Below are positions 1 through 12,394 of a stretch of 64,000 nt of DNA, piece by piece (position 1 is the stretch's first letter; the number at the start of each line of letters is the position of its first letter). The stretch comes from Manihot esculenta (taxonomy: Eukaryota; Streptophyta; Magnoliopsida; Malpighiales; Euphorbiaceae), in NCBI RefSeq assembly GCF_001659605.2, contig NC_035170.2, forward strand, positions 7,633,001-7,697,000, written 5' to 3'. Below the pieces are notes generated by a model that did no database searches, was not told the DNA's origin, and saw only the letters and a program-made list of their open reading frames with translations. Position numbers and translations under genes: made by a program.

Positions 1-1640
1 GTATAATTAAATTAATTATATTTATATTAATATATTCGTTTCATACAATAGTTTATATTTATATTATAATCCCACATAAAAAATTAAAAGGATATAGAAG
101 ATTATAACTTTTCTATAAAAAATAGAATCTTTCTATAATTTTTTTATTAGTTTTAAGCTAAGAGATTTTAATTAAATAGAAAAGTTTAATTTAAAAGTGA
201 ACTTATAATTTAAATTTTATTTTTAATTTAAATTTATTTATAATTTAAATAAGTTTTAATTATATTGAGTTTGTTTATAATATAATTGAGTTTAAATTTG
301 AGTTTAAATGAACTCAAATTTAAGTTTTTTGAATGAAATTTAAATTTACTCGTTAATGTAATAAATGAGTTTATTATAAATTGAGTTCGAACTAAATATT
401 TATTTTATAAATTTAGTTTAAGCTTATAAATGAAATTCGAGTCAAGTTTAAACTCGAATTCAAACCTTTAAATTTATTTTTTAGTAGAGTTGAAACTTAT
501 TAAAATTTGATTCGGTTCGATTTGATTTGATTACAATCTTAAAAAAAAACCGTTTCATGCATGGCTTCAAAATTTTAAATTTAACAAATATTATGATAGC
601 CATTTAAGCATTTAAATAAATAAATTTTATATTACATTTTAATAATTTAGTTTATAAATAAAATATGTTAATTATTATTATATATAAATAAAATAATTTT
701 TTAAATTTTATAAAATAAATAAAATATTATTTAAAAGTTTTTAAAAATTTGAAATTTAAATTTAATAAACAGTAAATTAAAATTAAAAGATATTTCACAT
801 TAATTGAAACCACAAATGATTTATATCTTTTTATATTTTCTCATTAATTAAAAATAGAACATTAACCTCAGAATATCGTTTAAAAATTTTTAAAATATCT
901 TTAAAAAAATACAACTATTATAATAATATATGTAATAATAATAAAATATATTAAAAATTTAAATGTAATTTTTTTATATAAATATGGAATTTAAATTATG
1001 TTGTAATTAATTAAAGAATTAACAATTTGAGAAAATCTTTTATAATTTTTTATTAGTTTTAAATAACTTTTATTGCAAGCAATTCTTATACTTTCATGTT
1101 TTTATTAGCTTTATGAAGAAAATATAAAATAATTTTTAATAAATTAAATTTTCAATATATTTTTATGATTTTTATTATTTATTTTATAATTTTTATAGTT
1201 TTTATTATTTATCTTATATATTTAATATTATTTATAATTGTAATAATATTTATATTTTTAATAACACTTGTAAGTTTTTAAATAATGTTAAGATTAAAAT
1301 TTAGTGTTTAATTAAAGAAAAAATTGTAATTTAAATTCTTTTTATTTTTTAAAGTGAATTAATTTTTTATATTAATAAATTTTAAATTTAAATATTTATA
1401 AATTTCGGCTGTATTTTATTTATTTCATAAAATTATTGTTTTTATTTATTAACAAAATAAATACGTATATTTTATTTATAAACTAAATATTAAAATTTTA
1501 AGATTAAATTTATTTATCAATTAAGAATTTAAATGACTATTGAACTATTTTTTAGAGGTTAAATATTTAATTTTTCAACGCATAAATAAAGACTCAACAG
1601 TAACAGCAATATCATTTTAGGGCTTACCTGGTAAATAGAA
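1..1640. other. AT-rich intergenic DNA
   Basis: No coding potential is visible. The stretch is very AT-rich with many A/T homopolymers. Around 280-540 it contains MITE-like inverted sequence, including a perfect stem with 13-base arms at 292-304 and 311-323, and phrases with GAGTTTAAA and CGGTTCGATTTG. These resemble decayed foldback elements. I see no TSD and cannot assign a family. Confidence 0.6.
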
Positions 1641-1649
1641 AATATCGTT

Positions 1650-2114
1650 CCATCCAAAAAAGGAAACATCCGGCTACCTTAACACCCAATTCATCATTAA
1701 GATTAAGCTTTCTTTGATAGACGAGTCTCAACAAGAGATTACCATTAACAGATACAGTCCCGCATATTTTCATTACGTTTGTAATCGCGAAATTATTAAT
1801 CTATTGGCTGGCGATATTCCCTATAAAATAGCCAATAATATCACTGCCGAATAATCGGAAAATACTATATCTATCACTACCTTCTTACTGTATAAAAAGA
1901 GAAAAATTATAAAGGTAAAAATATACTATTCTATCGTAAAAAAACTCTAAATAGTTTATTGCATTCTCTTTCTTTTTTTAAGTGTATTGACTTGAGTATT
2001 GGAGTGACGGCTATTGACACCAACCACCACCTCACAATCTTTTTCTTGCAGATTTAGTCGATCACATCCCAGCTCCCAATCGGCCACATTATCAATCTAA
2101 CCTCTACCACATCA
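1650..2114 (+). mobile_element. Decayed Tat-type Ty3 LTR fragment
   Basis: The stretch TTGACTTGAGTATTGGAGTG followed by a caCCTCAC and CTTGCAG block near 1990-2055 is the same arrangement found in the better-preserved LTR at 11176-11753. Both end in ACATCA (here at 2109-2114). The shared block is typical of LTRs of Tat/Athila-group Ty3 elements. The left end cannot be placed and no internal region follows, so this is a truncated or solo LTR. Confidence 0.5.
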
Positions 2115-2437
2115 CAAATATTTAATAATTATGAAACTCAGCATTAATATAATAAGTATTAAAATGAGCATTAAAATAATAAATATCAATCTATAATAAA
2201 TTTTAATTTGATTAGTAGATAATAAAATATAAAACAATTTAGATAATATTATTAAATAATACTCTCCATTTTATAATTTTTATTTATTTTTTTATCTCAA
2301 AATTATTTTTTTTATTTTTAGATTATAGTAATATATAAATTTACTATGATAATTCTATTTAATTCTATTTTATTTTTAAAAAATTTCTCAAAATATTTCT
2401 TAATATTTAATAAATTTAATATATTTAAGATGGGTAT

Positions 2438-2927
2438 TGATGACCGCTGGATTCCTTCACCCCAGACTAGGGGCTTAACCACAGCCCAAGGCCCACGACG
2501 TAGGGGCCCGCATACCTGATGTACATAACAAGCCTGGCTCATCCAACCTTCAAGCTCGGCCCATCTTCCTCACTCAAGTCGGCCCGGCCCGCACGAAGCA
2601 GACCCTCCCCACTCAGGCTTAGCATCCGGCCCAACTCTCAGCCCAGCCCAGGATCCGGAGTAATATTCACCAGACAGCCTGGCAGATCCGCTCGAACGTA
2701 CGCACGAGGAGAATCAGAGGCCGTTACGCATGGAGCAGGCGGCTGATACCCTAGTACCTCCGAATCCGCATGGCAGAGACGCGTGGCCCAATCCTGGAGA
2801 GACCTTTACACGTCACCAGCAAGCAAGACAATGTATAAAAGAGGAGTCCCCTCCTCAGAAAGCTTAAGCCTTATTCAGTAATACAAAACCCTTGTAAAAC
2901 CCTATTCAATTGGATCTCAGATCATCA
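2438..2927 (+). mobile_element. Solo LTR, 490 bp, TSD GGTAT
   Basis: The element begins TGATGACCGCTGG and ends GATCTCAGATCATCA, giving TGATG...CATCA termini. It is flanked by the perfect direct repeat GGTAT at 2433-2437 and 2928-2932. It is GC-rich against AT-rich surroundings, carries a TATA-like TATAAAA at 2834-2840 and a transcription-end-like CTTGTAAAACCC near the right end. A second member lies at 33201-33656. No internal region remains, so it is a solo LTR, probably of a Ty3 element; the lineage is inferred only from style. Short reading frames inside it are not genes. Confidence 0.85.
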
Positions 2928-4248
2928 GGTATAATTAAAAGGTTAATAATAAAAATTATATTTTTTAATATATAAAAAAGTGAAGTGAAAAAAATGATAG
3001 AAGGTTACTAATTTAAATATTAAATAATTTTAAAAAGATTTAATTTAATTAATAAATAAGATTAAATATTAGATAAATTTTATGAAAATATTTAAAATTA
3101 AAATAAATAAATTAAAATAATGTAATTAACTTTTAAAATTTAACAAGTAAGATCCTTTACATTTTACACGAATGTAATAAAATTTGTATTAAATTTATAT
3201 TATTATTATTATTGTTGTTGTTGGGAGATTTTGAAACGGTGGATCTATAACATTATAAATAATAAAATATAGTACAAATTATTTAATAATTTTAATAATT
3301 TTTTAAAAAAATTGTGGTGATATAATTATATTGTAAAACAATAAAAAATTAATAATAAATATATCTAAATAAATTTAAAAAATTTTAAATTCTACTTTTC
3401 AATCCCGATCTCTATTTCAAAAAAATTATATTATAAAAATACAATTTCAATAATTTAAATAGTAAATCGATAATGATGTTAAAAAAATTTACAAATCATA
3501 CAAAATTAAATGTAATATTCGATAATTAAAATTATCGTTTTAAAATTTTAATAACACATACTTTTGTCATATTACATTATATATAAAAGTTAACAATGAA
3601 CATATAAATCTTAACGAAACGCTAAGAAGAGATAAACATGAGAATACTTAAACTTATGTAAACTCAAGCTTAAACTCAAGTTTATGCAAACTCAAGGAAC
3701 GTCATTTTATTGAACATATCATCTAAAGAACCAGGTACCGGCAGCCACCAGCACGAAACCCAGCAATATTAACAGCAATAAATCAATGAGCTTTACAATA
3801 TGGCCTATAAATCGAGGCTTTCAACTTTTCAATGCAAACATGAATAAAACAACTAAAAAAAGAGACGCGTTACAATCAGGCATTGACGATATGAGAAAAG
3901 TTAAGCAAAGGATACACAACTTGCCGACTAGACCTAAAGGCTGTTAGAATGCCTACACAATGATTTCCCAATAAAGCAATTAAAGTTATTAGATGCGCAA
4001 AGGCAAAATTTTCCTGTAACATTTTTTTTTTCTTTTTCTCCCCATCTTTTACACAAGGAGATCACTAAATCCCCTTGTAAAAAACATTTGGTGTGAGGTT
4101 ATAATAATACAGAATGTACATTCAATCATAATCTATACAAAATTACAAGACTTTCTGCAAAGGTTGTCCTCAAGGCCTTCAAAAACATCTGAGGTTATCA
4201 TCCTTAAATAAATGGCCGTCACGAGAAGCGTTAGAACGCCCATGCCTG
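2928..4248. other. Intergenic and probable 3' UTR of the EPL-like gene
   Basis: AT-rich DNA to about 3600, then sequence of more balanced composition leading into the last exon of the minus-strand gene at 4249. The part from roughly 3650 to 4248 is a reasonable 3' UTR, but no polyadenylation site could be fixed. Nothing else is recognisable. Confidence 0.4.
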
Positions 4249-7200
4249 TTAGTCAAGTATGTGTTGGACAGCAACATCTGCTGAATTGACCAACTGAGCA
4301 CCTTCAGCAATTCTCAGCGCCACCATAGCTTTGTAAATTGCCAAATCAGCGTTCTCCATAAGAATCTGAGCCCGCCGGCGTTTAAGAATAGCAGATTCCA
4401 CAGACCTCTTCGCTGCAGTTTTTGCTGCTTCTACTTTGCGCAGAGCATTCTGTTCTTCCAACGCATCATGTTCGGCAGCCATTGCTGTACAGCAAATAGA
4501 AGACAAGGTAGTCTTGACAAACAGTAAAAAAAAAAAGAATAAACACAAAATAATACCAAATAAGTCAAAGAAAGAACTCACCTTGCAACAGACTAGGTTG
4601 CTTTCCTCTTCCAAATTGGCTGACTTGTCGCTTGAATGACCTTCTCTTACGAAGAACAGGTTTTGGAATCAATGGAGCTTTTTTTGCTTGCTGTCCCTGT
4701 AAGGAAGGAGAGTGAGCAGAGTATAAACAACTTGGAATGAATAACACGCAACTCAAAGTCCCAAAAAAAAATTGCAGCAAAATGTGCCAGGGAAATCAAA
4801 AACTTCTCCCACATCAGTGGTCTAGGGTCATACAGTTCCATCGAAACCATCTGAAGGAAGCAAAAAAGAATAAGTAAATTATGAGAAACAAATTTTTGGG
4901 TGGCACATCTGATGGTATATTGTTACATTTGTCACCACATTGCAAGATCATTCCAAATTGAACTTGTTTTAGGATTGCAAAAAACACACGTAGCCTTTAA
5001 ACAGAAGCATAATTCCTTCTACTATTCAGTGTCTAATAACGTTCCCCACAATCATCAAAAGTAATGACAAAGTATTCTAAAATATTGTTAGATGCTCCTT
5101 CAGTCTGTGCATCAAAATTTGAGTAAAGACGAGATAGCTTGTTAAATTACACTGTTCTTCAAAGCATAATAGTGACAATCTCTGCACGGCTAAAACAAGA
5201 TTCACCAACAAGAAATTCAAGAAGGAAACAATGAAAAAGAAGCAGAGAGGGAGGAGGAGATGAGCACAATGCACCAAAGAAAAAGTATGCTTGTAAAATT
5301 TCGATAAGCTAATATATACAAGCTCAATAAAATAAATAAATAAATCAGCTTGGTATGATTATCCACAATAATACAAATGGCAAGCAGTTGAGATACAACT
5401 TGATATTTCAGTAAACAGCCAGCAACATTATTATATACCAGAAGAACAAAAATAGGTACGTTGCCAAAAAAAACATCTGACATGATGAGAAGTTTACCTG
5501 AAAAACCCTAAGCAGTGATGACCGTCTTTGCTTTCGTTTTCTCATCCAATAACCATACACAGCTTCAACTACTTCCCTCCTACCCAAATCTATACACAGA
5601 TTTACAGCCGCTTTCTCATCTACAAAATCATCTGGATTGCAATAAAAACCCTTCTCTAAGGCATCAATTATTAACTCAAAACTATCCTCTGAGAGAGGGG
5701 CTTGATGATCAAATGCAACAATTATATCACTATTCAACTTTGTTAGCCATTCCTCATCTTCAGAATCCATGTCATAAATTGCAGTCCTCCTAGCCAGAGC
5801 TCTAGCTACCTCATCATTGTTTATAGAAATGTATGCATCTGGTCTAGAAAAGCATAAACTATTGCCATCTTCATATCCCAAAACTGCACATACTCCGGGC
5901 ACAGGAATGGTCTTAAAAATAGGACCTGCCACATTGCGATCAGAACATTCCTTATAGAGATCCTTGAAAATGAGCCAGTTGTGTCGGTCAGAAAACTCTA
6001 GCTTCCAACTTTCCTCCCCAGTCCATATTATATCATGGGTAAAACGATTTGAGGAACAAGGTCGCATGCTCTTTTGTGCCAAGTGTGTGTACCTGGTCAG
6101 CCCATCTTTCTTCACTACAAGCAACCATTCTTTTGAATCAGAGATTTCTAGAGTGACAGTGGCCCCTTCTATCCTGTAACATCTATCTGATTCAATAACC
6201 AGGATATTTGCAGAGCACTTGGATGAGTCCATGGCCTGAGTTACTTCTACCATACTAGTATTTACTTCATGGAGGTTTCTTGCAGCACTACTCCGTAGTG
6301 AACTCCTTAGCTTATTTTTAGACACTACAGAAGAAAAAGGGAAACCAAATTTCCTACTACTTGCTAGATCAGAAACTAAAGCACCATTAGCTTTGTGCAC
6401 AACACCCAGGGAAGGATTTCTAGCTCTTCTCCTCCTAAGTGAACTCCTCCTCTTCTGGATACCACGAGAATTTATGCCACTTTTGTATTGGTTGTTCCGG
6501 CCTGCTAATTTGGAAGCTCTCACAGATGGATGTAACACCACCTTATTTCCAGAGTTGTCAGCTTCTGGTTGATTCTTTACAAGGCCACATAAAGAATCTT
6601 CTTCACATTCATTCATCATTTCATCACACGAGTCCTCTTCCAAAGTGGTACTCGCCGGTACAAGAGAGAGACACTTAACTTTAAGTAGCAAACAGAGATG
6701 CATATACACAAAACAGAAAGGAACTGCAGAAAAATCCAAAGAAAACATAGGCACATTACTCCGAGCCCCAAAAATCTTGCAAATTCCAGTTCTATTGGCA
6801 GTTGTATCCTGAGATGAAAATTTAGGAAGAATAAATACATCGAACAATGACATTACTCAGAAAAGAGCCCCACAAGTAATATCTAATCAAAAGCTGCATA
6901 AACAAACTTCAAATGATCTCAAATTTATAGTATTTAGGAGAAAAGAACTATAGATCTCATACTTGGAAACCAAAACAAAATAAAAATTTTAATCTTTTAT
7001 AAGGTTTATAAAAATCTATATTTGTACATAGCGTAAAAATCACCAGATCAACAAAGTAGCAGCTGTAAACGAATAAAAAATATACCTGTAGAAAACGAAT
7101 TCCATGTGAAGCAAAAGCACTGTTAAAAGGTTCAGACGACAAAAAAGCAGTAAGTTCGGAGATCCTCATACTAGCCCTCCTAATATACCCCAAAACCGAA

Positions 7201-7730
7201 TTCAAAAAAGGAGTTAACCCACTACTGTACGAACCATCAAGGACAATAACTAGAAGCGCTCGCTCAAAACCCACAAAACTGTCACTGTCCCCGTGCTTCT
7301 TTCGCTGCCTTCGCGAGAACTGAATCCCATACATTTTCCCCGAATCATCCTGCCTTTCCCCACCCACTCTCTTCCTTTTCCTACTGTAAACAATCCCAAA
7401 CATCTTGTTCTCAGTATCTTTCAAATTCTCATTCTTCACTCTCTTGGGCACTTGAATATCAACAGCGGGCGCTTCTGGGTTCGATTTAGAATCATGGGTG
7501 GGCAATACATTTTCTTTGTACTTGACAGAACTATGGTTATGGTGATTCTTGTTATTTGCCGTGGTTTTAATCATGGTGTGTAACCACTCGTCGCCATCGT
7601 TGGCTCTCCTGAACCTGGAGTCACCTGATCCCGGCCAAAGACGCCGCCCCGAACGCAAAACTCGGGCACCATCGACGCCCTTCACTACCCCAAACACTCT
7701 AGTTGTACGACGCATCCCCACCGACGGCAT
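4249..7730 (-). CDS. Enhancer of polycomb-like protein (EPL1-type), four exons
   Basis: Four coding exons on the minus strand: 7730-7086, 6808-5498, 4696-4582 and 4484-4249. All introns are GT-AG, phases 0, 0 and 1 join cleanly, and the product is 768 residues. The start (MPSVGMRRTTRVFG) is the first ATG after an in-frame TGA at 7788-7790. The N-terminal exon is basic and nuclear-looking (runs such as SRKRKR and SRRQRKKH). Exon 2 carries the conserved core: TGICKIFGAR, a region with TWTGEESW-like tryptophans, then DMDSEDEEWL and SEDSFELIIDALEKG, the signature of the enhancer-of-polycomb N-terminal domain, followed by a basic YGYWMRKRKQRR stretch. The last exons give PLIPKPVLRKRRSFKRQ and an alanine-rich helical tail. 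In yeast and animals EPL1 scaffolds the NuA4/TIP60 histone acetyltransferase; that role here is inferred from the family. Length is about that of the shorter Arabidopsis paralogue as I recall it. Confidence 0.88.
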
Positions 7731-8400
7731 TATTGCCGCTCGGTTACTGTTCAGCCCTAACCGCGGCTCGATCTTCCTACCCAGAACTCACCGAGTTACC
7801 GACTCAACGAGTTCCCAGTCAGAAACGCCGAGTCAACGAGCTTGCTTACAAGAAAACCGAGTTAGTGCACCGTACACGACTCTACTACCTCAAAAAAACA
7901 AAGAGGGAAGAGAGAATCGCCAAGAACATGCTCTTTACTCAGATCTAGAAACAACAACTCACCGAGTAAAAAGAAAGAGGGTATCCGACTCGGATTCAGA
8001 CCCAAATAATTAAAAGTAAACAGTACGGCCACGTAAACAAGATACGTTGCAAGAAACCCATCAAAGAATCGGACTCAGATTAAAAGAATCCCATAAAAGC
8101 CCAGAAATAGAAAATAGAAAAATCCCACGATTCTACAAAAGAAAATGAGAAAGAAAGAAAGAGAAATCTTGAAGCTAAGATCTGGGTTCTCTTTACGAAG
8201 AGAGAGAAAGGAGGAGAGAGAAATTCCTTCTTTCTCTGGAGACTGAAGATTGGGCGATTGAAGGCGTTTCACGTAAATCTTGCTGGAGTCGTTGCAGTTG
8301 CAGAGAGAGAGAGAGAGATAGAGAGGAGATTACAGAGGGTGAAGCTATCTATCTCTATCGTGGGGGCTAGGGTTTATGATAAAAACCACTAGAGGCAGAA
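7731..8400 (-). promoter_or_regulatory. 5' leader and proximal promoter of the EPL-like gene
   Basis: Upstream of the start codon the minus strand is rich in CT (CTCTCTCTCT tracts at 8300-8325), a common composition of plant 5' leaders. A 65-codon upstream open frame (8272-8075) starts MKRLQSPNLQSPEKEG and would precede the main start if the transcript begins beyond 8272. The transcription start and any leader intron cannot be fixed from sequence alone. Confidence 0.4.
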
Positions 8401-8562
8401 AATAGGTAACTACTTAGCCGACTGATATCAGCCGTACGATTAAAGAACATGCGGTCAGAGGTGATTCGGGGGGGTCCGGATCGCATGGGTCGGTTCGGGT
8501 TGCTTCGATGGATTCAATGAACCAAGAAACTTTTTGGCGCTCTACTCGAAGTGTCAGTACGA

Positions 8563-8566
<4 letters not shown>

Positions 8567-8606
<40 letters not shown>
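8567..8606. repeat. (GA)20 microsatellite
   Basis: An uninterrupted GA dinucleotide run of 20 units lies about 0.85 kb upstream of the EPL-like start codon. GA/CT tracts in plant promoters are bound by GAGA-binding BBR/BPC proteins, so a regulatory role is possible but not shown. Confidence 0.95.
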
Positions 8607-8609
<3 letters not shown>

Positions 8610-9499
8610 TATAGGTGAGCGGATATTTTTGCGTTACCAGGTGATGAAATTACTAAAATAGGTTTCTTTTTATATTTCTCTTGAGAAATTCTTTTTTACA
8701 AATGGGTTGAAGGGAAGGAGATGGAAAATTTTCGGGGTTTTTGGGCATTTTAACTTAAATGGTAAAAGCCGGCGAGGATTTCTCCAGTAAATTTGGAACT
8801 TGAGAGAAAAAGGTTATTTTACAGTTGTAAATCTTGAATGGAAAATTATAGATATTTCCGAGAATATATAGTAAATCTTTAAAAATACAAATAATACTAA
8901 TTGCCATATACAAAAGGAAATGTATGCAAGAAAGGAGTCGAGTTTTTACAAAATCGTAAAAAATATAAGAAAAAATTAGTATGTACTCAGTTTATTATAA
9001 ATTTAAAAAATAAGTTATCTCCATATTAATAAAAATAAAATATCTCATCCCTTTATATTTTAAATTTATAATACAGTTTCATTGTGATTAGTTAAATAAT
9101 GTGAAGTGATGAATGCACATGATAGTCATTCCAACGCTCAAATCAGTATATTTGAAAAAGAAAGCGAATGTAATGGATTGCTTAGAGATTTTGTATGAAA
9201 GAATAATGTACCTTTAATTATGTGGTTCTTCTTCTTTTATATTGTAGTAAGGTGGAGTTGAATATAGTATTTTCCGTTTGATAAGAGATATCGTCTGCTA
9301 ATAAGTTGATAATATTGTTATTATAGTATACTGGAGATATGCTGGACTATATTTGATAATAGTAACTTCGTGTTAAGACTTACTCTATCGAGAGAAAGGT
9401 GAGTCTTGGTGATGAACTAGGTGTTAAGATGTCTAGATGACTGTGTTTCCAACTTATTAGATTCTTGTCTATCTTATGATAATTCATTTTGAGTAATTA
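8607..9499. other. Upstream intergenic DNA with antisense LTR-like fragment
   Basis: Mostly featureless AT-rich DNA. At about 9120-9175 the phrase CCAACGCTCAAATCAGTATA is the reverse complement of the conserved block (TACTGACTTGAGCATCAGAG) in the Tat-type LTR at 11176-11753, so roughly 9090-9495 may be an old antisense LTR of that group. Ends and TSD are not recognisable. Confidence 0.35.
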
Positions 9500-10469
9500 T
9501 TATATAATATCAATTACGATATATTATTTTAATACAAATTGAATCATAAATCCTAAAAAAAAAATCAATGATGAAACCACATATTATTTTTTATACTATT
9601 TATTGTACAATATAAGGTGAATCAAAATTAATTAATAATTAAGATTAAAATATGACCATAGAGATTAGATATAAAAGATAAAATAGTTTATATGCTAATA
9701 ATAATTTATAAATATATTTTTCTCAAATTTCACAATTTAAGACTTGTTTCAAACATATTTATGAATTTTTTAAACGATTAAAATAGTTTTTCAAAGTATT
9801 TAAGAAAAGATTTAAAAGTTAGAAAGTTAATCTTTCAACTAGAAGAAAAGAAATCTTTACTTTAATGTCTTAATTTTTCAAAGCTAAAATTAAATACCTA
9901 ACATAAAATTTAGTCCGAATTTAGATACCTAATTTATGTCTGCCTTATCTTTAAATATTTATTTCAAACAGCTTTTATCTAATTCTAATTTGCACTTTTT
10001 TTATCAAGAAATTACTAGTTTACCAAATTTAACTAGCCGTTATATTACTTTTACAGCTAAGAATTTAAGTTTTAGATTCTATTAGATAAATTTACTTCCT
10101 TTTCAATTAATAAAATTATTGTGAATTAAAGAGATACAATGAAACTTTTTAAACCTTTCATTTAATATTCTTTATTTGTTATTGGCAATCTTCTTTATCA
10201 TCTCAGTAATATTTTATACTTAGAATTATATATTTTCGAGAGCGACATCTTTTCAACCATAGCCTATAATGATTGCTCAATTGTGACTTACCATAGTAGA
10301 AATTTTAGTACAATGAAGATTCAAAAGAAACCTTTGAGAGAGTGAATAGATTTATATATTTAGAAAAAATATTAAAAAAATATCATGTGGTATCACCCAT
10401 TTTCACTTAAGAGTTTATGGTTCAATTTGCATAAAAATAGTATATCATGGTACTGCGCTGTTAGTAAAC
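9500..10469 (+). repeat. TIR-bearing non-autonomous repeat, copy 1
   Basis: About 0.97 kb, non-coding, shared with copies at 10550-11175, 34471-35489 and 35545-36200. The ends are degenerate inverted repeats of about 80 bases: the left side contains ACAAATTGAATCATAAATCC and AACCACATATTA, the right side reads TTCACTTAAGAGTTTATGG and TTCAATTTGCAT in opposite orientation, ending near GTTAGTAAAC. No transposase is encoded. The superfamily is unknown; no TSD was identified. Confidence 0.55.
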
Positions 10470-10549
10470 AATGATAATTTTTAAAAGTCTTCAGGAATGT
10501 TGACGTGGCATGCAAAAATATAATTGTTAATTATTATTTTTTAAATATT

Positions 10550-11175
10550 TATAAGAGAAAAGTATATAAAAAAAATTACGTGGTTTCACTTATCTTTACT
10601 TTAAGATTCATGGGTTTTTTTTTGAAATAGTACTTATCTTTACTATTAAGGTTTATGTAATTCTAGTTTGCACTTTTTTTTTTCATAGAGAAATAACTAG
10701 TTTGCCAAATTTAACTAGCCGTTATATTACTTTTACAGTTAAGAATTTTAAGTTATAGATCTTATTGGATAAATTTATTTTCTTTTCAACTAATAAAATT
10801 ATTGTAGATTAAAAAGATATAATGAGGCTTTTTAGACCCTTCATTTAATACTCTTTATTTGTTATTAGCAACTTCTTTGTCATCTCAGTAATAACTTATT
10901 ACTTATAATTCTATATTTTAGAGAGTAACATATTTTCAATCGTAGCCTATAAAGGTTGCTTAAATTGTGACTTGCTATTTCTACAAAGTTATTTCTCTTA
11001 CCATTTAAATAATTTTAATGCAGTGAGGATTCAAAAAAAAAAAACTTTGAGAGCGGATAGATTTATATATTTAGAAAAAGTATAAAAAAAGTATCATGTG
11101 GTATCATTTTCACATTAGAGTTTATGGTTCAATCTGCGTCAAAGTAGTATATCATGATACTACACTGTTAATAAA
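10550..11175 (+). repeat. TIR-bearing non-autonomous repeat, copy 2 (partial)
   Basis: Same order of sequence blocks as copy 1, for example AACTAGCCGTTATATTACTT at 10713 versus 10028 and the TTTGTTATT-GCAA block near 10855 versus 10175. Its left part is shortened and preceded by an extra piece carrying an ACGTGGTTTCAC end-like motif at about 10575. Its right end is abutted directly by the LTR starting at 11176, so the Ty3 element inserted at, or recombined with, its terminus. Confidence 0.5.
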
Positions 11176-11753
11176 TGATGTTACATAACAATCGCCCAAA
11201 GTAGGCAGCGAGTTGTCACCATAAAATATGGTCATATGGCAAAGATCTGATAAATCAATTTGCAGTCTCACCCGTAGAAAGGAGGACCCAGACAACTATG
11301 ATGTCCGAAATCGAGAGAAAAGAAGACTCGGCCTCAGGTCCAACAGACTCGCCCTCTCAACTTCAAGGCGTGACTCCATAGGGAAGTTACCGTAAACAGC
11401 AACAGTCCAACAGATTCCCTTTACGCCTGTGATCATGGGATTCCGACTAATTAGCTTCAGAAGATCCCTTGCCTATGAGTCGGCCACATCATTGTTGGAT
11501 TATTAGGAAATACTATATTTATCATCACTTTCTTACAATATAAATGGAGAACGATCACAGAGGCAAAGGTATGCAATTCTCTAACACAAATACTCTTAAG
11601 TTCTATATTCGCCTCATTCTCCATATTACTGACTTGAGCATCAGAGTGGCTGCCGTGGGCACCTATCACCTCACTTTTTGTGTCTTGCAGGATTAGCCAA
11701 TTATAGTGCAGCTCCATTCCGACCACATTATTATTTTAATTTCAGCAACATCA
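11176..11753 (+). mobile_element. 5' LTR of a Tat-type Ty3 element, 578 bp
   Basis: The LTR begins TGATGT and ends ACATCA, a perfect 6-base terminal inverted repeat, and is followed one base later by a primer-binding-site-like sequence. It contains the TTACTGACTTGAGCATCAGA block and the CTTGCAG block seen in Tat/Athila-group LTRs. The rest of its element was split by Tekay element A at 12043 and partly lost; a gag piece reappears at 23574. Confidence 0.75.
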
Positions 11754-11754
11754 T

Positions 11755-11774
11755 TGGGTTCCGTTGCCGAAAGA
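11755..11774 (+). other. Decayed primer binding site, probably tRNA-Asp type
   Basis: TGGGTTCCGTTGCCGAAAGA matches, with several substitutions, the sequence complementary to the 3' end of plant tRNA-Asp used by many Tat/Athila elements. It lies just 3' of the LTR end at 11753, the expected place for a minus-strand primer binding site. Confidence 0.55.
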
Positions 11775-11862
11775 TCCATTGAATTCTTTCTGTTCATTTG
11801 GATTAAAGCCCGGTCTCTTATTCCTTTTCTATTGGAAAGAAATCTTTATTTCCTCTCTCGAA

Positions 11863-12042
11863 ATGGCTAATAATTTATAAGTTGTTGCTAAGGTTGCTAC
11901 CGATGAGGATGCTATCATTTATTCCACACTTGGTAGTGGAAAAAATACACCCACTATGGTCAGCGAAGTAGATTCCAACAATTCAAGTATTGAACAAATA
12001 CTCCAGTACGTTAGAATGTTGAATGTTATTTTCGAGTAATAC
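11863..12042 (+). pseudogene. 5' end of Tat-type gag, broken
   Basis: An ATG at 11863 opens an MANNL frame that stops after five codons, yet readable sequence with charged and polar residues continues to the point where element A is inserted. Its place after LTR and primer binding site marks it as the start of gag. It is non-functional: an early stop, then an 11.5-kb insertion with loss of flanking sequence. Confidence 0.45.
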
Positions 12043-12387
12043 TGTAATACCCGGCTAGACTCCGGTATCGGAATTCCTACCGTCCAGTGAAATCTCGAAT
12101 GTCGGAAACCTCTGGAAGGGTAAAATCATGTTTTTATAAAATGTTTTAATGTATTTTATGATTTTAAGTAAGAAAGAAGCTGAGTTTTGAATGAAAAAGA
12201 CCATAGAGGCATTTCTAGGTTCGGCCGTCGAACCTCAAGTTCGGCCGCCGAACATGGGATAGTTTAGGGGGGCAAGTTAGGCTTCTGAATGTGGCTCAGG
12301 TTCGGCCGCCGAACCTCATGTTCGGCCGCCGAACTTGCATGAGTTTTGGAGGCACTTTAGACGCCCGAAGGTGGTCTGGCCAACCCC

Positions 12388-12394
12388 TATAAAA
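12388..12394 (+). promoter_or_regulatory. LTR TATA box of element A
   Basis: TATAAAA in the context CCCCTATAAAAGGGCTCC, about 345 bases into the LTR and immediately downstream of the first GCC-box-like palindrome cluster. The same box is present in the 3' LTR at about 22344 and, reversed, in element B. Confidence 0.7.

Noticed and set aside
2318..2746. Two small frames over the solo LTR at 2438-2927.
   Set aside because: They lie in a solo LTR and its edge and show no domain.
4647..4850. A possible extra exon of the EPL-like gene starting MVSMELYDPRPLMWEKF.
   Set aside because: The frame does not match the neighbouring exons, while splicing 5498 directly to 4696 keeps phase 0 and gives the family-like PLIPKPVLRKRRSFKRQ continuation.
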